A program made the translations under genes and the position numbers. Shown piece after piece: positions 24,663 through 30,441 of a stretch of 30,441 nt of DNA (positions are counted from its first letter, which is position 1; every line of letters begins with the position of its first letter). This DNA is from Tetrahymena thermophila SB210 (taxonomy: Eukaryota > Ciliophora > Oligohymenophorea > Hymenostomatida > Tetrahymenidae), in assembly GCF_000189635.1 (NCBI RefSeq), contig NW_002476026.1, positions 1,665 to 32,105 of the forward strand, read 5' to 3'. The notes beneath the pieces are model-generated. The model worked only from the letters and a program-made list of their open reading frames with translations, was not told where the DNA came from and did no database searches.

Positions 24663-27218
24663 ATGGGGAACAAACAACAACAATAGCAAGAAAAAGAATC
24701 TTATTTATAAGATTAATACTTTAGAGATGTAAGAGAAGTAATCAATAATCATTAAAATATTCCAAAATATATTTTTTTTTTTGTAATTCAAAGCTGTAAA
24801 AATCTTCATTGGATTCTCACACCTAACTTACTATTAGTGTATAGAAAGACATTTTTAAGTAAATAAATTTATCATTTAGAAATTTTATAATAACTAATAT
24901 AAATCATATCAATTATTCTTCCTATTTTTAATATAAATATATTATTTTTATTTATTTTATTCTTTTATAGCTTTTATTTAAAACAATTAAAAAATAAATA
25001 AATAATTCTAATTTATTTATTTAAAGGTGGAACAATTTATAATATCTAAAAGAAGATTTTTCAGTTTTATTTTCTCTTTTAGATAAGTGTGTCAACCTCT
25101 CAACTCTTACGCTTGATCTAAAGTAAATTAAAATCAACTTTTTAGTTATTTATTTATTTATTTATTTATTAATTTACTATTTAAATTTTCATTTTTTTTA
25201 AAACAAATATTTTGTAAATAAATTATTTTATTTTTTAAATTTTAATGAATAATATTTATTTATTTAATTATGCATTAATTTAATTTATGAAAAGAGCAAA
25301 TAATATTGAAGACAAGCTCATATCAAAGTTAAGCTAAACCTTAGTCAACTGTAGTAAAAATCTATCTATTTTGAAGCTGGACCTTTGGTAATTTATTTAA
25401 ATATCTAGTTAATTATAATAATTAAAATTATTATTTTATAAGAACTGATTTTTTGTAAATTAAAAAAGAAGTTAATTAATTAATTAATTAAATAATCAAT
25501 TTGCTTACTTGCTTGCTTGCTTATTTTAAATAAAGAATGTTTAAAAAATAAATTTTTATTTAAATGATATCAAAAGGAATAATAAAATAAGATTAAAAGG
25601 TGTGTAAAATTTAGGCAGGGCTTTAGCGAGTTGCTCTAAAATATCAAATTTATATCTAAATTTATCGTAAAAATTGTTTTTTTTATAAATTTAACTTATG
25701 TTTCAATTTACATTATTTATGTTTGTTTTATTATTTCTTATTTTGTTTCACAGTTTATCCCTTATTCAATTTAAATTTATTTCTTAATAAAATATTTTAA
25801 CTTATCACAACTATCTATAAAAGATATTGTCCGATAGGAAATGAGGGTATTTCAGCTTTATCTTCAGCATTAGTAAAATGTATTCATCTCACTAATTTGA
25901 ATCTAGACTTATTGTAAATAATAATATTTATCAAACATTTTATTATTTTCTTGATAACTCTAATTAAATGTATATAAAGCAAAAACACAAATATCAAAAA
26001 ATTAACTAGCTAACTAACTTTTAAAATGCTACTACATAAATAAATAAATAAAAATGATACTTATTAAACAAATAAAAGTTACTTACTAAACAAATAAGTA
26101 AATTAATGTGAAAATAAAACTAAATTTGCTTGTTAAGTAAATAAATTGTTAATTAAACTAGATTAAACTTTAATGTGGTAAAAATAAATATAGATAGATA
26201 GATTTATATAATAAATTACTAATTATTTAGATAAATTTTTTTTAATAATTGGTTTTAATAGTTATTTTAAAATGATTACTATATAGTTGTGTTAATGTTG
26301 GAGATAAAGGAGTGTTCGAATTTAGTACAAACATTTCCAAATGCGTTTAGCTATAAATTTTGAAACTAGATTTATTGTAAATGTCTTAATTTAATTTTTT
26401 ATATAACTTTATTGATTTTAATTTTTTATTTTAAAATAATTTTCATATTTAAAATTTGAGAAATATTAATTAATTAATGAATTAAATAATTATTTTATGA
26501 TTTTATTTTTTATTTTTAAAAACAAAATTTTTAATATAAATAAATAGTAATAATAATATGAATGATAATAGCCTTAAATTCATAGGCTTAGGTTTAGCAA
26601 GCTGCACAAACCTCTTGGAATTAAAGCTCAAAATATCGTAGAATATTCAAATTACTTTATTTATTTATTTATTTATATTTATTTATTATGATTAAGTTTG
26701 TAAATTGATTTAAATTTTTTTACTATTTCTATTGCTTAAATATTTCAAAACTAAGATAATTAATTAATTAATTCATTGTTTTAAGTTATAACAATATTGA
26801 AAATGAAGGAGTCTTAACCTTGATTCAAGGCTTATAAAGCTGCCTAAAATTATCAACCTTGTTTCTTGAAGTAGGGTAAATAAATAATAAATTGTTATTT
26901 ATTACTTAATATTTAGAATTTGAGGCTGACTTTTTAATTTTAAAACATTTTAATTTATTTAATTATTTATTTTAACAACCCTTTTAGGTTATTATTTAGT
27001 TAAATATAATCAGTTCATATTATTTGAAACTTCATTTTATAGAGAGAAGATATTTTAAAATTTGTGAACGAACAATTTATTTTTATATATTAAAAAGATT
27101 TAAGGAATATGATTTTACAACAGAACGGATATTAAAAACAAGAATACAAAAAGTGAAAAGATTAGTCTACAAATGTGTTTATTTATATGAATATGTTAAA
27201 GTGGAATATGATAATTGA
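24663..27218 (+). CDS. Leucine-rich repeat protein, one repeat per exon (about 339 aa, nine exons)
   Basis: Exons: 24663-24838 (first exon, tentative), 25027-25122, 25295-25387, 25577-25666, 25824-25913, 26287-26376, 26548-26637, 26786-26875 and 27014-27218. The total is 1020 nt with stop TGA. The seven middle exons are 90-96 nt, each one LRR of the ribonuclease-inhibitor type (for example CPIGNEGISALSSALVKC, then IHLTNLNLDL). All introns are phase 2, and joining restores LxLxxNxI, as in LNLSYCPIGNEG and LKISYNNIENEG. The last exon is basic and aromatic and carries RILKTRIQKVKRLV near its end. The first exon starts MGNKQQQQQEKESYL; its donor (GTATAG) is the only one found that keeps phase, so that junction is uncertain. 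No signal peptide or membrane segment is obvious. The exon plan matches the array gene at 2.4-6.3 kb, but repeats and introns are much more diverged. Confidence 0.77.
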
Positions 27219-28600
27219 TTTATTGATTGGTTGAATGATATATTTTCATGTATTTGTAAAAATTAATAGTAAACCTATTCAAATTCTTTACACATCAATA
27301 TGTTTGTTTATCTCAAATTCAAAAGTAATTATTTTACTTAAAAATCTATCTATATATGCTAGCTTCTCTTTATACAATCACAAAATATTTTAATATTTCT
27401 TTTTACTTGAAATAAAAAAAATGCAAGGAAGGAAGTACAAATAAATAAATGAAGTGAGAGGATAACAAATATCAAAAATAATAATTCAGAGAAATTTTAT
27501 TAATTTGAATAATAACGAATATTTCATTCGTTGCTATAGATAGTATTTTAAATAGTATATTATTCATTTATTTGAGTGGTTTTTACATAGTTGAATTACT
27601 TTTTTAACACTAGAAATTAATAAATAAATAAATAAATAATTTAATTTGTATTTAAAATCTAATCAAAAATAAATGAAATTAAATATAATTTGTAATTTAG
27701 ATTGATTAAATATAGAAAATAATGCTTGTTTTATATTTATGAATTTTCTAAAAGTTAGATGCAGTTTTAATGAAGCAAAAACTCACTATTGTAATAATAA
27801 TATACTTATACTAAGATATCTTAAATTAATTTTATTAACATCAAACATGTTAAAATTAAATAATCGTTGAGTTTTTTGTGTCTCATCAAATTTATACTAG
27901 CTGAAAAATTTCATCATTATCATAAGCAAAAAGATAAAAAAATTTAGGTCATTTATTTATTTGAACAAAGAATTGCTTGAATATCATAAATCAAATAATT
28001 AAGAAAGTAAACAAATTATTGAAATGTAAATTAAACATATGCTAAATAAAATTCAGAAAGAAGATTTTATAAAAAATTTGACAAAGATTTTTACTTTTTT
28101 CTTGCTCTTTCTTTCTTTCATGCTTGCATTTTATTTTTGTATTTTTTATTTTCATTATAAATTTTTAAATAATTTAAGAAATAGCATACATACATATATA
28201 CATATTTTTTAATGAACAAAGCAATCAAAAGAATTACTTTCTCTCAAAAAAATAAATTTATTCATTTATTGGATTTATTTTAGATTCAAATAAACTTAAA
28301 AAACCTTTTTAATAAATATCTTTAATTATATATTTAATAAAAAATGAATGTCTACATTAATATGAATCATATCATTTTTTGAAATTTGATCTATTGATTT
28401 ATTTTCTATATTAGTTAGTATATCTATTTTCCTGGCAAAAATCACTTCTAAAATAAATTAATCCATATAAATATCTATATATCTATCTATTTATCATGTT
28501 TTTCTTGGCTATAAAAGTGCATAAGTATCTAGATATATCTTTATAAATATATTATAATAATTCAATTAAAAAATCCTAATCATAATTACAATCACTAAAA
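27219..28600. other. Intergenic AT-rich region
   Basis: No gene was found. It should hold the 3' region of the LRR gene and the promoter of the small secreted protein gene at 28601. Short tetranucleotide-like runs occur (AAATAAATAAATAAATAA near 27620, TATCTATATATCTATCTAT near 28470). Confidence 0.5.
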
Positions 28601-28786
28601 ATGAGAGTTCTTTATTTTGTTTTTTTGCTTCTCGTAGTCTTTAGCGTAGTATCAGCTTCAAAATCTCAAAGAAAGCTTAGATCAAAGACTGATGCCACTC
28701 CTTGTAATTCAAACTCAGACTGCAAATTCAATCAAAGATGTATTGAACCTAAAAGTGGTGTCAAATTTTGTGTCAATTTCGTATGA
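28601..28786 (+). CDS. Small secreted four-cysteine protein (61 aa)
   Basis: ATG 28601 to TGA 28784-28786, with exon-like base composition in AT-rich surroundings. Residues 1-19 are a strong signal peptide (MRVLYFVFLLLVVFSVVSA). The mature part begins with a basic stretch (SKSQRKLRSK) and ends with four cysteines in a C-x5-C-x5-C-x9-C pattern (CNSNSDCKFNQRC ... FC), which would form two disulfides. The pattern resembles short extracellular disulfide modules, but no family can be assigned. The sequence GTATGA overlapping the stop could serve as a splice donor, so a longer protein is not excluded. Secretion is well supported; function is unknown. Confidence 0.72.
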   Translation: MRVLYFVFLLLVVFSVVSASKSQRKLRSKTDATPCNSNSDCKFNQRCIEPKSGVKFCVNFV

Positions 28787-30361
28787 TTGATTCATAAATA
28801 AGATTTATTAATATTTGTATTTGTTGTAATTCACAAAATACATATTTTATATTTTTTTATAAGTTATAAAAATTTTTAAAAATATATTTTAATTTTATAA
28901 ATGAGTCTGTCTAACTAACAATTGACCAAATAAATATATGTATGCATTTAACAGTTATATACAATTATTTATTTATTTAAAAAGAAGAATGTCATAAGAA
29001 AAAATTAAATTTTTACTCAAGTTAAGTTAGTTAATTAATTATACTTTTTTATATTTAAGATTATTTGATAGTAAAAATGTTCAGCAATAAATAAATAATA
29101 TTATAAATCAATAAATAAATAGATTTCATTAAGTAAATTAGTTCAATTTTTATAGGATTTTAAAATATTTTCAAAAATTAGAAAAGTTGAATAATAAATA
29201 AGTAACTATCAAGCAAGCAAGCAACATTTAAACAAAAAAAATGACAACAAATATTTATGAAATAATTAATTTAAAATATGATTTAAATAGGTAGTTTCAT
29301 ATTTAAATATACAAATGCACTAATCTCTTAATTTTTTTTACCATATTAATCTTTTTTATGAATAACTAATTATTTGCTAAGCTTTGCATTTAATAGTTAA
29401 ATTCTAATTCTAAAAATTTAAGTTTCTCAAAGTCGCTGCAAATCGTTTCAATAAATGATAAAAATACTTGTAAATCAAATTGAGTTTAACTAATGGTTTA
29501 TAAAATTAATAAAAAATAAATATTTAATATTCATATAATTTAATAAACTATCTAAAAAAAGATTTACTCTCAAAATTAGTTAGATTCTTAATCTAGTTAA
29601 ATTTTTCATTTGTTTTAGATCTTCTGCTAATTTTATGTTAAATTCTCTTATTTCATATTTTAACAATTTATTTAAAATTTTCTATATTTTTTGAAATTTA
29701 ATATGATTTTTTTACTTTAATAGAACAAGCAAGCTCTAAAGATATTTTAATCTTTTTAATCCAGTGAATATATTCAAATTGCTTAGATCTTAATAACTTT
29801 ATAAAAAAATACTTTAATTAATACTTAATGTATTAAAGTAAGTAAGTAAGTTAGTCAGGAATTTAATGTAATGTATGTAATTAATTAATCTCACTTCTAT
29901 AATTCTAAAGAAATTAGTCCTGGAATATTTTAAAGCAATCCTAAACTATCATAAAACTGTTGGTTGACTTGTGATTTTAATTCTTAAAAAATAAAATTTA
30001 ATTAGAATCAGGAAGGACTTCGAAAGAAATGTTGATTGATAAAATAAAAAATGAGTCAGATAGCTATTGTCGTAAATTCTGTTTTATCTTTTAAAGTTTT
30101 ATTGCTTGCTATTGACAAAAAGAAAAAATATTATTCAATTTATAAATAAATATTTACAGAATCATGAGTTTATTTAAATTCACACAACCACTTAATCCTT
30201 GAAAAAAATTGATGTAACCTTAATCGTCCTCTAGCTAACTATTTTAGTAATAATAAAAGATTTTACAATCAATTTGAAATTTTTAATTGATATTTTTTAT
30301 TTCATTCTTTTTTTTTTGGAATTAAGTTTTCAAAAATGTATTTTGTAGATTATATTTTGAT
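28787..30361. other. AT-rich flank without recognised genes
   Basis: No exon that I can support. Short 4-bp-periodic runs occur (CAAGCAAGCAAGCAA near 29212, AAGTAAGTAAGTAAGT near 29836). A slightly GC-richer patch at about 29850-30080 has no consistent coding frame. Confidence 0.5.
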
Positions 30362-30431
30362 TTAAGTTAAGTTAAGTTAAGTTAAGTTAAGTTAAGTTAA
30401 GTTAAGTTAAGTTAAGTTAAGTTAAGTTAAG
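30362..30431. repeat. (TTAAG)14 pentanucleotide repeat
   Basis: Fourteen perfect copies of TTAAG at the right end of the window. It is not the ciliate telomere repeat (GGGGTT/CCCCAA), so the window end is not a chromosome end on this evidence. Confidence 0.97.
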
Positions 30432-30441
30432 TAAGTAAAAG

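Noticed and set aside
30362..30441. Telomere at the right end
   Set aside because: The repeat is TTAAG, not GGGGTT or CCCCAA.

Overview
The window reads as nuclear DNA of a ciliate, most likely Tetrahymena or a close relative. It is very AT-rich. The convincing genes read through many TAA and TAG codons (read as Gln) and stop only at TGA, which is ciliate nuclear code 6. Introns are short to medium, AT-rich and GT...AG, and exons stand out by higher GC. All CDS calls below use code 6; with the standard code most genes look shredded.

Layout: 1-2.0 kb is AT-rich sequence with a (CTAT)n microsatellite of about 37 copies. From 2.0 to 6.6 kb lies an array of about 13 cassettes of 310-350 bp that looks like a plain tandem repeat. 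On the minus strand, however, nearly every cassette carries one 90-nt, 30-residue leucine-rich-repeat (LRR) exon bounded by phase-2 splice sites, so the array is the body of an LRR gene whose exons and introns were amplified together. From 6.6 to 7.7 kb there is weak coding-like sequence on the plus strand. From 7.9 to 10.1 kb is a six-exon minus-strand gene for a secreted PDI-like protein (402 aa, three thioredoxin folds) in which the CGHC active site is replaced by DGHS. A possible small two-exon gene lies at 11.5-11.9 kb in an otherwise gene-poor stretch that runs to 16.5 kb. At 16.5-17.9 kb is an intronless 468-aa surface protein of the immobilization-antigen type: signal peptide, eight 53-residue six-cysteine repeats and a GPI-type tail. 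Convergent to it, at 18.8-23.4 kb on the minus strand, is an uninterrupted 1532-codon Gln/Asn/Lys-rich protein with a coiled coil, NLS-like basic clusters and SUMO-interaction-like motifs. At 24.7-27.2 kb on the plus strand is a second LRR gene with the same exon design (30 residues per exon, all introns phase 2) but strongly diverged repeats and introns. A 61-aa secreted four-cysteine protein lies at 28.6 kb, and the window ends in a (TTAAG)14 repeat.

The genes do not form a pathway or operon. Three of them (PDI-like, immobilization antigen, small cysteine protein) enter the secretory route. The LRR genes and the antigen gene are all built from internally amplified repeats, so the window records repeat-driven gene evolution: one LRR gene homogenised at exon and intron level, a second that has diverged, and an antigen gene with near-identical coding repeats. 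The most unusual observation is the LRR cassette array at 2.0-6.6 kb.
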